This document shows, one piece after another, positions 8,808 through 17,150 of a stretch of DNA of 49,846 nt. The position numbers and the translations under genes were made by a program. The notes beneath the pieces are model-generated. The model had not been told where the DNA came from, searched no databases, and was given only the letters and a program-made list of their open reading frames with translations. This DNA is from an uncultured Porphyromonadaceae bacterium (GTDB lineage: Bacteria > Bacteroidota > Bacteroidia > Bacteroidales > Muribaculaceae): assembly GCA_947176915.1 (NCBI GenBank), contig CAMWSM010000012.1:1-49846 (forward strand), read 5' to 3'. Every line of letters starts with the position of its first letter. Within the stretch, counting starts at the first letter, position 1.

Positions 8808-8815
8808 TATATTTG
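8808..8815 (+). promoter_or_regulatory. -7 box for the radical SAM gene
   Basis: TATATTTG matches TAnnTTTG. It lies 78 nt before the chosen start codon and is divergent from the rnpA promoter. No clear TTG sits at the expected distance upstream. Confidence 0.55.
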
Positions 8816-8893
8816 CATTTTGAGAGAATGGGAATCGGCTCTTCGCTATTGACGACGAGCGCCTGTTCATTTTAAATGAAAAGGATAATAACT

Positions 8894-9682
8894 ATGGCAA
8901 AAGATCAGACAGTCTTATTTCATTCCACTATATTCGGCCCTATCCGCAGCCGCAGGCTCGGAGTCTCTTTAGGTGTAAATCTGAGTCCTGTCGACGGCAA
9001 GGTGTGTTCGTTCGACTGCCTTTATTGCGAGGCCGGCTATAACGCGCAAGGACCCGGCAAGAGCGGTTTGCCTACCCGTGAGAAGGTAGCCGACAATCTA
9101 CAGGCAAAGCTGGCATCAATGAAAGAGAACGGGGAAACTCTGGATGTCATAACATTCTCCGGCAACGGCGAGCCTACGATGCATCCTGATTTCGCAGGGA
9201 TTATTGATGATACGATAGCTTTGCGCGACAGGTATTTCCCGGATGCGAAAGTGTCGGTGCTTTCAAATTCCACTCGCATCTTCAATCCGGTAGTTGCTGA
9301 GGCATTGAAAAAGGTTGACAATAATATCCTTAAGCTTGACTCCGCTGTAGAGGAGACAATGCAGCTTATTGACCGTCCCGTAAGCCGTGAGTTTACGGTT
9401 GAGAAAGTGGTGGAAGCCCTGAAACAGTTTAAAGGGGAAGGTATTATACAGACCATGATTCTCCGTGGAGAACATGACGGCAGGAATGTTGACAATACTA
9501 CTCCTGAGGAGGTGGAGGCGCTGATAAAAGCTTATAAGGAGATACAGCCCCGCGAGGTCATGCTCTATAGTCTTGACCGTTCCACTCCTGAGGAAAAGCT
9601 CGTTAAGGTGGAGAAAGAGGAATTGCAGAAGATTGGAGAAGAGATAGAGAGGCAGACAGGCATTCCTGTCCAAGTGAACTGA
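8894..9682 (+). CDS. Radical SAM protein (TYW1/COG0731-like)
   Basis: A 262-residue radical SAM protein. The [4Fe-4S] cluster motif is CSFDCLYC, with Cys38, Cys42 and Cys45 in CX3CX2C spacing. It follows the block IFGPIRSRRLGVSLGVNL, typical of the COG0731 group related to wyosine synthesis proteins. The glycine-rich block TFSGNGEPTMHPDF (about 87-100) is the usual SAM-binding strand. The substrate is unknown. I use the ATG at 8894 rather than 8876 because AAAAGGATAA precedes 8894, whereas nothing like a ribosome binding site precedes 8876. The LD-carboxypeptidase gene begins 3 bp after it, so they are probably cotranscribed. Confidence 0.88.
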   Translation: MAKDQTVLFHSTIFGPIRSRRLGVSLGVNLSPVDGKVCSFDCLYCEAGYNAQGPGKSGLPTREKVADNLQAKLASMKENGETLDVITFSGNGEPTMHPDFAGIIDDTIALRDRYFPDAKVSVLSNSTRIFNPVVAEALKKVDNNILKLDSAVEETMQLIDRPVSREFTVEKVVEALKQFKGEGIIQTMILRGEHDGRNVDNTTPEEVEALIKAYKEIQPREVMLYSLDRSTPEEKLVKVEKEELQKIGEEIERQTGIPVQVN

Positions 9683-9685
9683 GCC

Positions 9686-10621
9686 ATGAGAAAGATGATA
9701 CGTCCCGCATTTTTGCAAAAGGGGGATAAGATTGCCATCCTATCTCCCGCTACTATAGTGAAGGAGGAGTATGTGCGTGGTGCTGAGGCATTCCTTCGCA
9801 ATCAGGGATTTGATCCTGTGGTTTATCCCGTAGCGCTCGGTCCCTCTTCAGGGAGTTACGCCGCCTCGCATGAGCAACGTATCAATGACTTAAAGAGAGC
9901 ATTGGCAGACTCCGGGGTCAAGGCTATACTTTGTGCGCGTGGTGGATATGGAAGCGTGCATATCCTTCCTGAAATATCGGTTGAAATGGTTAGGGATAAC
10001 CCTAAATGGATAATAGGTTTTTCCGATATCTCCGCCCTTCATGCTTTATGGCAGGCGGCTGCCGTCATGTCGCTTCATGCTCCGATGGCAAAACATCTCA
10101 CCCTTGAGGGGGAAACAGATTTCAGCACCATTTCCCTCCTTTCATTGCTCAGGGGGGAAAATAGGATGGACTATGAGGTTAACTCCCATCCTTTCAATCG
10201 TCCGGGGATTGGGAAGGGTGTGCTGCGTGGAGGAAATTTAGCTGTGCTTAACGGTTTGGCTTCTACCTCATACGATATTCTGACTCCCGGCGAGAAGGAA
10301 GATGTGATCCTTTTTATTGAGGATATCTCGGAAGCCATCTATGCGGTGGAAAGGATGCTTATGAGGCTTATTCTCTCAGGGGGATTGCAGCGGCTGAAAG
10401 GATTGATAGTCGGACAATTCACCGAATACAAGCCTGACCGCAACCATGATAGCATGGAGGCGATGATGGATTCTCTCCTGAAACGCCATAAAATAGAGGG
10501 ACTTCCGGTCGCATTTAATTTTCCGACAGGCCATGTGAAGGATAATTATCCTCTTGTGGAGGGGGCGGAAGTGATCCTTGAGGTCTCTCCCGAAGCAGTG
10601 AGGCTGCGGGAAGTGGGTTAA
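9686..10621 (+). CDS. LD-carboxypeptidase (peptidase family S66)
   Basis: The protein (311 residues) matches murein LD-carboxypeptidase/MccF-like family S66, which releases D-Ala from the tetrapeptide of recycled peptidoglycan; some relatives instead give self-immunity to microcin C-type compounds. The nucleophile elbow is ARGGYGS (Ser90). The remaining triad candidates are the Glu in FIEDISEAIYAVERML and the His in FPTGHVKDNYPL. No signal peptide is present, consistent with a cytoplasmic recycling enzyme. It has no obvious Shine-Dalgarno and starts 3 bp after the radical SAM stop. Its stop codon is directly adjacent to the stop of the converging btuD. Confidence 0.9.
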   Translation: MRKMIRPAFLQKGDKIAILSPATIVKEEYVRGAEAFLRNQGFDPVVYPVALGPSSGSYAASHEQRINDLKRALADSGVKAILCARGGYGSVHILPEISVEMVRDNPKWIIGFSDISALHALWQAAAVMSLHAPMAKHLTLEGETDFSTISLLSLLRGENRMDYEVNSHPFNRPGIGKGVLRGGNLAVLNGLASTSYDILTPGEKEDVILFIEDISEAIYAVERMLMRLILSGGLQRLKGLIVGQFTEYKPDRNHDSMEAMMDSLLKRHKIEGLPVAFNFPTGHVKDNYPLVEGAEVILEVSPEAVRLREVG

Positions 10622-11410
10622 TTACAGGTCAATTTTGAAAAGTCCGTCTGAATAATCAAAGCGTATTCCGGGGCGTTGGAAATATTTTTCCAATGCTCCG
10701 GATTCCGTAAGCTGGCGATGGCTCCCGGTCGTTACTCCCAGTTTCTTATCTATAAGCCATATATCATCCGCGGTCTGGAGCGCTATGTCGAGGTCGTGGG
10801 TCGACATGAATATGGTTTTTTCGAGATTGCGGGCAAGGTTATGGAGAAGAAGCATTATCTCCACTTTGCTTGGATAGTCAAGAAAAGCAGTAGGCTCGTC
10901 AAGGAAGATTATAGGCGTATCTTGAGCGAACGCTTTTGCAATCATGACTTTCTGCCGCTCTCCATCGCTCAGCGATTGCACCTGCCTATGGCGGAGTTCT
11001 TCGATGCCGATGAGCCGGATGGCATCATTGACAGCCTCATGATCACTCTTCCCGAGCCTGCCCCAGAAGTCGGTATAGGGTGCCCTCCCGAGAGATACCA
11101 GAGCCTCCACATCCATATTCTCCAGAAGAGGTTTTTCGGTGAGAACGACACTCAGCAGTTTCGACATCTCACGCGAAGAATAGGAAGCGGGATTATGACC
11201 CATTATCTCCACTTTCCCGCTGAGTGGTGGCTGAAATCCCGCGAGCGTGCGCAGTAATGTTGATTTTCCCGCACCGTTCGGACCCAACAGACATACGAAC
11301 CTTCCCCTGTAAAGTTCACTGTCGAGGCGATCCGTTATAATTTTCCTCTCTTTCCCCGTAACGTATCCGGTCGTGAGGGAATAGGTTTTTATAGTTGTGG
11401 CGTTATCCAT
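10622..11410 (-). CDS. btuD: Cobalamin ABC transporter ATPase
   Basis: A 262-residue ATP-binding subunit that powers import. Walker A is GPNGAGKST (about 43-51), the signature is LSDGE (about 147-151), and Walker B ends in FLDEPT with Asp171 and Glu172. The closest groups are FecE and BtuD, which cannot be separated on sequence alone. I assign it to vitamin B12 because it ends the operon behind the cobalamin riboswitch and btuB/btuG. It overlaps the permease stop by 1 bp. All nucleotide-binding motifs are intact. Confidence 0.85.
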   Translation of the reverse strand: MDNATTIKTYSLTTGYVTGKERKIITDRLDSELYRGRFVCLLGPNGAGKSTLLRTLAGFQPPLSGKVEIMGHNPASYSSREMSKLLSVVLTEKPLLENMDVEALVSLGRAPYTDFWGRLGKSDHEAVNDAIRLIGIEELRHRQVQSLSDGERQKVMIAKAFAQDTPIIFLDEPTAFLDYPSKVEIMLLLHNLARNLEKTIFMSTHDLDIALQTADDIWLIDKKLGVTTGSHRQLTESGALEKYFQRPGIRFDYSDGLFKIDL

Positions 11411-12423
11411 TATCTTTTCTGTCTCCTACCTTTGAAAATGACATATAAAATCACAGGTACACCGATTAAAGGCGTCACACCGTTGAGAGGCAATAGCATA
11501 TTTCCCGGCAATAAGCAGAGAAGGTTGCAGAGTAATCCTATCATCCCCCCTGTCAGAATACATCCGGGCAGAATGATCCTATGGTCAGCCACCCGGAAGA
11601 CCATCCTTACGATATGAGGCACAGCCAGTCCGATAAATGAGATTGGGCCGCAGAAAGCTGTAACCACTGAGGTCAGCAATCCGGTTGCGACAAGCAGCAT
11701 ATTGCGCACCCATTGCATATTTATACCAAGATTACGTGCGTAATTTTCCCCTAATAAAACCACATTCAGGGGTTTCGCCATCATTATGGAGCATATAAGC
11801 CCTATACCAACCGTTATGGCGAAAAGAGGGATACGCGCTAAAGAAACACCGTTGAAATTCCCCATGCCCCACATCGTGAATCCTTGTATTCCCTCCGCAG
11901 ACGATACGTAGTTAAGCAATGTTATGACGGAGGAGGTAAGGTATCCCACCATAATTCCCGTGATAAGGAGAAGCATATCGTTCTTAAGCCATATTGAGAA
12001 GAGGATGAGAAGAGCCATCACCCCGAGGCTGCCGGCAAAAGCGCCGATAAGAATTGCTGTATATCCACCCCAGGAATAACTACCTGCAGAGATTGTCCCT
12101 CCGAGAAAAAGCATAACAAACGCCACACCCAGGCTTGAACCTGATGTGATTCCGAGAATAGAGGGTCCGGCAAGGGGGTTACGGAATGCTGTCTGGAGCA
12201 GCAGACCGGCAACAGTCAGTGCTCCTCCCGCAAGCAGAGTGGTGATTGCTTGTGGCAAACGGCTTTCAATGATAATAAAACGTAAGGGCCCTTCCGCATC
12301 CCCCCCCTCAAAAAGGATATTGTTGACCGTAGAGACAGGAATGTCCACTGATCCTATATACAGGTTAAGGATGAAGAGAAGGATTGTGAGAAAGCCGACA
12401 ACTATAAATTTTACAATCGTCAT
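11410..12423 (-). CDS. btuC: Cobalamin ABC transporter permease (FecCD family)
   Basis: A 337-residue inner-membrane permease with around nine or ten hydrophobic segments. It carries the FecCD/BtuCD signatures LAGGALTVAGLLLQTAFRNPLAGP and, near the C-terminus, FIGLAVPHIVR, the coupling-helix region that contacts the ATPase. The frame is open upstream to 12555, but that extension overlaps the binding-protein gene and is not hydrophobic. The ATG at 12423 overlaps the upstream stop as ATGA and gives the normal family length. It pairs with the ATPase downstream and the binding lipoprotein upstream. Confidence 0.9.
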   Translation of the reverse strand: MTIVKFIVVGFLTILLFILNLYIGSVDIPVSTVNNILFEGGDAEGPLRFIIIESRLPQAITTLLAGGALTVAGLLLQTAFRNPLAGPSILGITSGSSLGVAFVMLFLGGTISAGSYSWGGYTAILIGAFAGSLGVMALLILFSIWLKNDMLLLITGIMVGYLTSSVITLLNYVSSAEGIQGFTMWGMGNFNGVSLARIPLFAITVGIGLICSIMMAKPLNVVLLGENYARNLGINMQWVRNMLLVATGLLTSVVTAFCGPISFIGLAVPHIVRMVFRVADHRIILPGCILTGGMIGLLCNLLCLLPGNMLLPLNGVTPLIGVPVILYVIFKGRRQKR

Positions 12424-13586
12424 TTCATTTTTTTGTAATATATGGGTTCCTGATCCTTTATAAGCCCGGGGTGCATAAGGATAACCATATCCCTCAATAC
12501 CCGCTCGGGATGAAATGGAGTCTCTTCGAATAGATTTACATACTGAGTGTTGCACCCAAACACATTCCCCTCTTTGAAAGCCTTGAACTGAGAATTTTCA
12601 GGCGCATCGGACGCCAGTTCCTTGAGACTCTTCTCCTTCTCCTGGTTATAACGCACAAACCATACATCAGCGTCATGGGCTGTGGCGACAACCTTTTCCG
12701 GCGAAAGAGCCACGCTTCCGCTTTTGCTGTAGGAAGCAAATGGATTTCTACCCCCGGCATCTTCGATAAGTTGTCCGGTAGTGGAATTTCCACACGGCAC
12801 ATTCCATACCTGCCCGTAGCGTCGGTCGAAGATCACTGAAGGTTTCCTCTCCACCGTCGCAGCTGTATCCTTCAGTTGCGTATATTTATCCTCAATATCG
12901 GCAAACAGAGTTTCCGAACGATTGCTCACACCGAACAACAACCCGTAAAACCTCATCCATTCAGCACGACCTAAGGGAGAGCTCTCCATATAGTCGGCAC
13001 ATTCTATTATCGGAATGCCTAAAGAGGCGGTTTTTGCATAATTATCATTATTTTCGTATGGAGAAAGCATGATGACCTGCGGACGGAGAGATATTATTTT
13101 TTCAATGTCAGGATTCTGACTCAGCCCGCAATCGATGATCGACCCTTCGGCAAGTCTTTTTTTAAGAGTGGAATCATTGACATACTCCACACTGCATATT
13201 CCCCCTATGGCGTCATCTGCTCCAAGTTCTTTAAGCAGTCCGGTATGCACTGTGGAAAGAACCAAAGCATTCGTAACAGGAGTGCGTATGATTGTCCCTT
13301 TCGGCAATTGCGCCGGCAACACGCTGTCGGAAGGGATAAGGATATATTTTTGAAGAATCTTAAGGGTGTCCCATGGATTTTTTACGGTTACTTCAGTAAA
13401 TCCCTTGTCTTCTGAAATTTTCAGAAGATTTGCGTGGCGCATCTTTATCTCCTCGCCGGAATCCCCTTCCGATACTGAGAGGCTTCCCCCGCATGAAGCG
13501 AGGAAAGCCACACCCAACATCATAGAGCCTGCAAAAAATCTTGCAGTTCTTTTTACAAAAGCGAAATATTTCTTTGAAAAAATCAT
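12420..13586 (-). CDS. btuF: Periplasmic cobalamin-binding lipoprotein
   Basis: A 388-residue substrate-binding protein of the FecB/BtuF type, with a lipobox FLASCGG (Cys32). It is probably anchored in the periplasm and hands substrate to the permease. Typical helical-backbone fold elements are RTPVTNALVLSTVHTGLLKELGADDAIGGI in the N-lobe, IISLRPQVIMLSPY, and the C-lobe segment TTGQLIEDAGGRNPF. It is longer than E. coli BtuF (266 residues) because of N-terminal additions. It overlaps btuG by 4 bp and the permease by 4 bp. The B12 assignment rests on the operon and the riboswitch; on sequence alone a siderophore role could not be excluded. Confidence 0.82.
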   Translation of the reverse strand: MIFSKKYFAFVKRTARFFAGSMMLGVAFLASCGGSLSVSEGDSGEEIKMRHANLLKISEDKGFTEVTVKNPWDTLKILQKYILIPSDSVLPAQLPKGTIIRTPVTNALVLSTVHTGLLKELGADDAIGGICSVEYVNDSTLKKRLAEGSIIDCGLSQNPDIEKIISLRPQVIMLSPYENNDNYAKTASLGIPIIECADYMESSPLGRAEWMRFYGLLFGVSNRSETLFADIEDKYTQLKDTAATVERKPSVIFDRRYGQVWNVPCGNSTTGQLIEDAGGRNPFASYSKSGSVALSPEKVVATAHDADVWFVRYNQEKEKSLKELASDAPENSQFKAFKEGNVFGCNTQYVNLFEETPFHPERVLRDMVILMHPGLIKDQEPIYYKKMK

Positions 13587-14713
13587 TTAAGCTGAGTTTT
13601 GTGAACGAAGGTTACTCCTAAAGCGCCTATGCCACATTCTATTCTTTTTATGAAATTCCCCTTAGTGTCATAGATATTCGCATAACAGGGTTCTTTATAT
13701 TGTGAATATCCGGCTTCGCTGAGAGTATAGGATAGAATCACGATATCACCGCTTATCGGGTCGGCGAATATGCCGGACGGACTTTCGATCCAAGACTCCG
13801 ATCCCTCGGTCTGTCTGATGATTTCTCCCTCTTTCTTTAGTGTGATGGTACTGTATACATCAAAGCCCATATCCTTACGTGGTATTCCGTAAGGGGAATT
13901 TATCACATACAGTTTGTCTTCATTAACCGCCATATAGTTGCCTAACGCTACATCGACAACATCATTTCCAACGATTTTCTTCACTGTAGAGGGTACTTCG
14001 CCATAATCACCCTTGCATATAACGAATACCTCCTTACCGTTTGTAGCCAGATCGGTGGGATTGAGCACTTTTGAAATATCCTTTATCTTGCTTTCGGAGA
14101 AGGAGGCAAGATCAATGACCGATATTGAACAATCTGCATATCCCCCGTCATAATTGTAGCCATCGGAATTCGCCACGTATAATTTCCCATTTGCAATAGC
14201 GACTTGATCGGAATTCGGACCCGTTTTGAGTGTCTTTTCAATCTTAAGGGTAACGGTGTCAATTTTTGCCACATATCCGGAGAACATCGAGGCGTAAACC
14301 TTGCCGTCAGCAGCGGCTAAGGAACGCGGTCCGGAAGCTTCACCCTCCGGGCGTATATAATCTTCGATTTTCAGTGTCTGTTTATTGACCACCCATATAA
14401 GGTTGGAATCATGCATCGGTATATACATCTTCGATCCGTAGATCAGCGCCTGTTGCGCTCCCTCTCCGAGAGGAACTCCGTTGGCAGTCTTGAACGCATC
14501 CTGGAGAGCCGGGGTCGAAGATCCGGTGAAGGAGTCGTAGGAGGTGATGGAGGAGGGGATATTGGCTGCCATATTTCCGTTGTTGATGACATATAAACCG
14601 CTCAATGTCTCCACTGTCTCAATCGTAGGGGTGCCATTGTCATCATTGCATGAGGTCATTCCTCCGATTAAAAGGAGGGCTGCTATAAGATGCAGGTAAT
14701 GTAGTCTTTTCAT
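13583..14713 (-). CDS. btuG: BtuG-like surface B12-capture lipoprotein
   Basis: A 376-residue lipoprotein (lipobox GGMTSC, Cys22, followed by NDDN) with repeated beta-propeller blades of the YncE/DUF5074 type, for example GKVYASMFSGYVAKIDT and GKLYVANSDGYNYDG. In Bacteroides, BtuG proteins are surface-exposed propellers that bind cobalamin with extreme affinity and pass it to BtuB. The acidic residues right after the lipid cysteine fit the surface-export signal of Bacteroidetes lipoproteins. The position directly after btuB and the cobalamin riboswitch supports this. It starts 34 bp after the btuB stop and overlaps btuF. Confidence 0.78.
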   Translation of the reverse strand: MKRLHYLHLIAALLLIGGMTSCNDDNGTPTIETVETLSGLYVINNGNMAANIPSSITSYDSFTGSSTPALQDAFKTANGVPLGEGAQQALIYGSKMYIPMHDSNLIWVVNKQTLKIEDYIRPEGEASGPRSLAAADGKVYASMFSGYVAKIDTVTLKIEKTLKTGPNSDQVAIANGKLYVANSDGYNYDGGYADCSISVIDLASFSESKIKDISKVLNPTDLATNGKEVFVICKGDYGEVPSTVKKIVGNDVVDVALGNYMAVNEDKLYVINSPYGIPRKDMGFDVYSTITLKKEGEIIRQTEGSESWIESPSGIFADPISGDIVILSYTLSEAGYSQYKEPCYANIYDTKGNFIKRIECGIGALGVTFVHKTQLK

Positions 14714-14747
14714 TATTGAGAAATTGATTTTTATTCTTATTCTTATT

Positions 14748-16760
14748 TCATAATTTAAATCCGAGGGTTAGCTGGAAAGAACGTCCCGGCATAGGATAAG
14801 CAGCCACAATCTCATATTGAGTGTCAAGGAGATTAAGCATGTCAAGGCGGACGTCAAGAAATGCCCTTTTCACGGGGAAACGTCTCATCAGGGAAGCGCC
14901 AAGTTCCATATAACCCTTCAAGCGGGATATGGGAAGATTGGAATTGGTGCCGTAACGTTCACCCGTGCCTGTGGTTTTCACTACAACATCAACCCAGGGA
15001 TTTTGCCAGGTAAGGGAAATAGCTCCTGAATGGACCGGTGTGTATGCCACCTGTTTATTATAATCAGGATCCTTCTTCGATGTGCGTGGCTGCACTCTCT
15101 GCCAGCTATAGTTGCCTGCCAGGAGCAGCTTCTGTCGGGAAGTGAGCGCGGCGACTCCTTCCAGAGTCAGGTCAGCTCCGAATGCCCTTACCTTATCAAG
15201 ATTTGTCATGCTCCACACAAACATATTCATGGGGATTGCCACGATCTTGTCTTTCACCTTATTGTAGTAGACATCGCCTGTCAGTGTGAGGGAGGAAAGC
15301 CAATTTTTGGGTCCGTATTGCCAGGTCAATCCCAAATTAAATTGATCGGTCTCCTCCGGTTTCAGCGAAAGGCTTCCCAGATGGTAATAATAGCTCTCGT
15401 TGAATGTGGGGATGCGGAAAATATTCTTATATGCCCCTCTTATGAAGAAAAGATAACTTCTCCAGGGTTGTACAGACACATTCAGGGAGGGGGACAGTTT
15501 TGACTGATCAGGGACGCTTTCTCCTTTTTTAACACTGTTGGTAAAGACAGAATATAATAATCTTCCCGTAAGGCTTATATGATCTGTGCGAAATTGGGCG
15601 GATAGATTCTGCAGGATGGAGTGTCTGCGCGGCCCCACCGTTGAGGGAAGGTTGCTGCTGAGATTATTATATATGTAGTCGGCAGCATAACTAAAGGAGC
15701 AATTTTCCAAGGGGGTATATAACACGGCACCTGAGATATATGCCTCTCTTTGGAGATAGTTTTCATCTTTATATCCGCCGGTGTATTTACCGTCCACTTC
15801 ATGATAATAAGTTGCATCCCAATTGAATTTCGCCACTCCGCGAAATCGGAATTTCGTTAGTGAGGAATTGTTGTAGGTCAGTTGTCCGAAGAAATTTTTG
15901 TCATGAAGGGTGTCATCGCTTTTGGTATTGTATAACACTACCGGACCCGGAAGCTGGCGGTCATTGTCATAGAAATATAACTTTGCATCCAGAGAAGAGG
16001 ACCTATTTGGACGCCATCGGGTGTTGAGTTCGATATGTCCCGAATTCATACGGCTGTTGTCTCGTCTCTCATGCGTAACGTGCAGCCCGTTTTTTATAGT
16101 GTAGGGATAATTGTTCTTGGCGTATGTGTATTCTCCGGCTGCCGCAAAGGAGAAATTACGGGTCAACGACTTAGCTATCTTTATGTAAGGATTGATCAGT
16201 TTGAAAGAACCTATCCGAAGCTGGGCGTCAAGATGCAGGAGTGAATCTCCAGGCGATGGGACGGACCCTGTGTTAATCACGATTGTCGCAGCTGAGGCAG
16301 AGGCCTTCGCCGTTGTGAATATATTGTTATTGTCTCCGATCAGGAGAGATAGGTCGTCAACATTGTCGAGCGAATAACGAGAAAGATCAATGGAGCCGTT
16401 CTGAGCGTCGCTCAGTGCTACCCCGTCATAAATAACACCGGTGTGGGTTGTGCCGAATCCTCTCACTGATACAGTCTTCATTCCTCCCGCGCCTCCGTAA
16501 TCGCGTATGTTGAGGCCCGGCATACGGTGGAGAGCGTCTGTAAGGTCTGTGACTCCGAGGGTTTTCATTTTCTCATCATTGAGATGGAAAAGGGGGGCGG
16601 AACTTGTTACCTCTTTTTTTACGCGGTTAGTCACCACCTCCATCTCCTTAAGCTCATTATACAATGAATCGGGTTGCGTTCCCCATGCGGGGAGGCATCC
16701 TGATACCAAAAGAAGGTTTAGACCGGTTTGACGGAATATGTCGGAGATAGTAAACTTCAT
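14748..16760 (-). CDS. btuB: TonB-dependent cobalamin receptor
   Basis: A 670-residue outer-membrane transporter. A signal peptide (cleavage near residue 27) is followed directly by a short TonB-box-like region and the plug, with no N-terminal carboxypeptidase-like domain. Plug markers are DALHRMPGLNIRDYGGAGGM and SVRGFGTTHTGVIYDGV at about residues 82-117. The rest is a 22-strand-type barrel ending in FQLTLGFKL. AAAAGAGAG before the start is a good ribosome binding site. It is the first gene behind the cobalamin riboswitch, which makes vitamin B12 or a related corrinoid the expected substrate. BtuG is encoded immediately downstream. Confidence 0.92.
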   Translation of the reverse strand: MKFTISDIFRQTGLNLLLVSGCLPAWGTQPDSLYNELKEMEVVTNRVKKEVTSSAPLFHLNDEKMKTLGVTDLTDALHRMPGLNIRDYGGAGGMKTVSVRGFGTTHTGVIYDGVALSDAQNGSIDLSRYSLDNVDDLSLLIGDNNNIFTTAKASASAATIVINTGSVPSPGDSLLHLDAQLRIGSFKLINPYIKIAKSLTRNFSFAAAGEYTYAKNNYPYTIKNGLHVTHERRDNSRMNSGHIELNTRWRPNRSSSLDAKLYFYDNDRQLPGPVVLYNTKSDDTLHDKNFFGQLTYNNSSLTKFRFRGVAKFNWDATYYHEVDGKYTGGYKDENYLQREAYISGAVLYTPLENCSFSYAADYIYNNLSSNLPSTVGPRRHSILQNLSAQFRTDHISLTGRLLYSVFTNSVKKGESVPDQSKLSPSLNVSVQPWRSYLFFIRGAYKNIFRIPTFNESYYYHLGSLSLKPEETDQFNLGLTWQYGPKNWLSSLTLTGDVYYNKVKDKIVAIPMNMFVWSMTNLDKVRAFGADLTLEGVAALTSRQKLLLAGNYSWQRVQPRTSKKDPDYNKQVAYTPVHSGAISLTWQNPWVDVVVKTTGTGERYGTNSNLPISRLKGYMELGASLMRRFPVKRAFLDVRLDMLNLLDTQYEIVAAYPMPGRSFQLTLGFKL

Positions 16761-16805
16761 AATATGCTCTCTTTTCCTCGAAAGAGTGTGTTACATACAA
16801 AATCC

Positions 16806-16825
16806 CAAGTTTTCCCTGACTTGGA
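16806..16825 (-). promoter_or_regulatory. Hairpin in the riboswitch expression platform
   Basis: On the minus strand CCAAGT and ACTTGG form a 6-bp stem with an 8-nt loop, followed by GATTTTG. It lies between the riboswitch aptamer and the btuB start. It is either a weak terminator or part of the switch that hides the translation start; no clear anti-terminator is visible by eye. Confidence 0.45.
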
Positions 16826-16998
16826 GAAGACGGCAGGTCTTCGGACTTGTTCCGGCTTTCAGCTTGCCTTCCCGTCACCCTTGTGGGAGATAGTGGCTTT
16901 CTATAAGCTGAGCCTTTCTATGGAACTTACCGCAGCGGGACTGTCCGGGATTCTCACCCGGTTCCCTATTAATGGCAATGTCGCCAACCGTTTCGGAG
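16826..16998 (-). promoter_or_regulatory. Cobalamin riboswitch
   Basis: The minus strand carries the hallmarks of the B12 aptamer. Just after the 5' stem is the conserved core GGGAACCGGGTGAGAATCCC, followed by GGACAGTCCCGCTGCGGTAA. The 3' end holds the B12 box AGTCCGAAGACCTGCCG at about 16830-16846. Together they span about 170 nt, as expected. It sits directly downstream of a consensus promoter and 65-70 nt before btuB, so cobalamin should repress the whole uptake operon. Confidence 0.96.
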
Positions 16999-16999
16999 G

Positions 17000-17029
17000 C
17001 AAAATTAGGAAAAAATTTTTTATAGTCAA
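17000..17029 (-). promoter_or_regulatory. Promoter of the btuBGFCD operon
   Basis: Minus strand: -33 TTG (17027-17029), a 19-nt spacer and -7 box TAATTTTG (17000-17007), an exact match to the Bacteroidetes consensus. Transcription would start just before the riboswitch. Confidence 0.85.
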
Positions 17030-17073
17030 AAAAAATATAGTTTTCGGTGTAACTATTTCGCTGTTTATGCTAC

Positions 17074-17081
17074 TAACTTTG
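17074..17081 (+). promoter_or_regulatory. -7 box for the first ECF sigma gene
   Basis: TAACTTTG matches TAnnTTTG. It faces away from the btuB promoter, whose -33 element is only about 45 bp away. No TTG is seen at the expected spacing, so this may be an activated or alternative-sigma promoter. Confidence 0.5.
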
Positions 17082-17150
17082 CGTAAACATAAAAAAATGC
17101 TACACTTGATAATCGACATATCTTCTCCTTTATCCTTTCGTCCCTTTCGT

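Noticed and set aside
8739..8870. N-terminal extension of rnpA
   Set aside because: It covers the rnpA promoter and the divergent -7 box and lacks RnpA similarity.
10622..16760. Iron-siderophore rather than B12 transport operon
   Set aside because: The transporter proteins alone would fit either, but the cobalamin riboswitch and BtuG-like propeller make corrinoid uptake much more likely.
16728..17150. N-terminal extension of the first sigma factor frame
   Set aside because: This part is the antisense of the btuB start, the B12 riboswitch and its promoter, and has no sigma-factor similarity.
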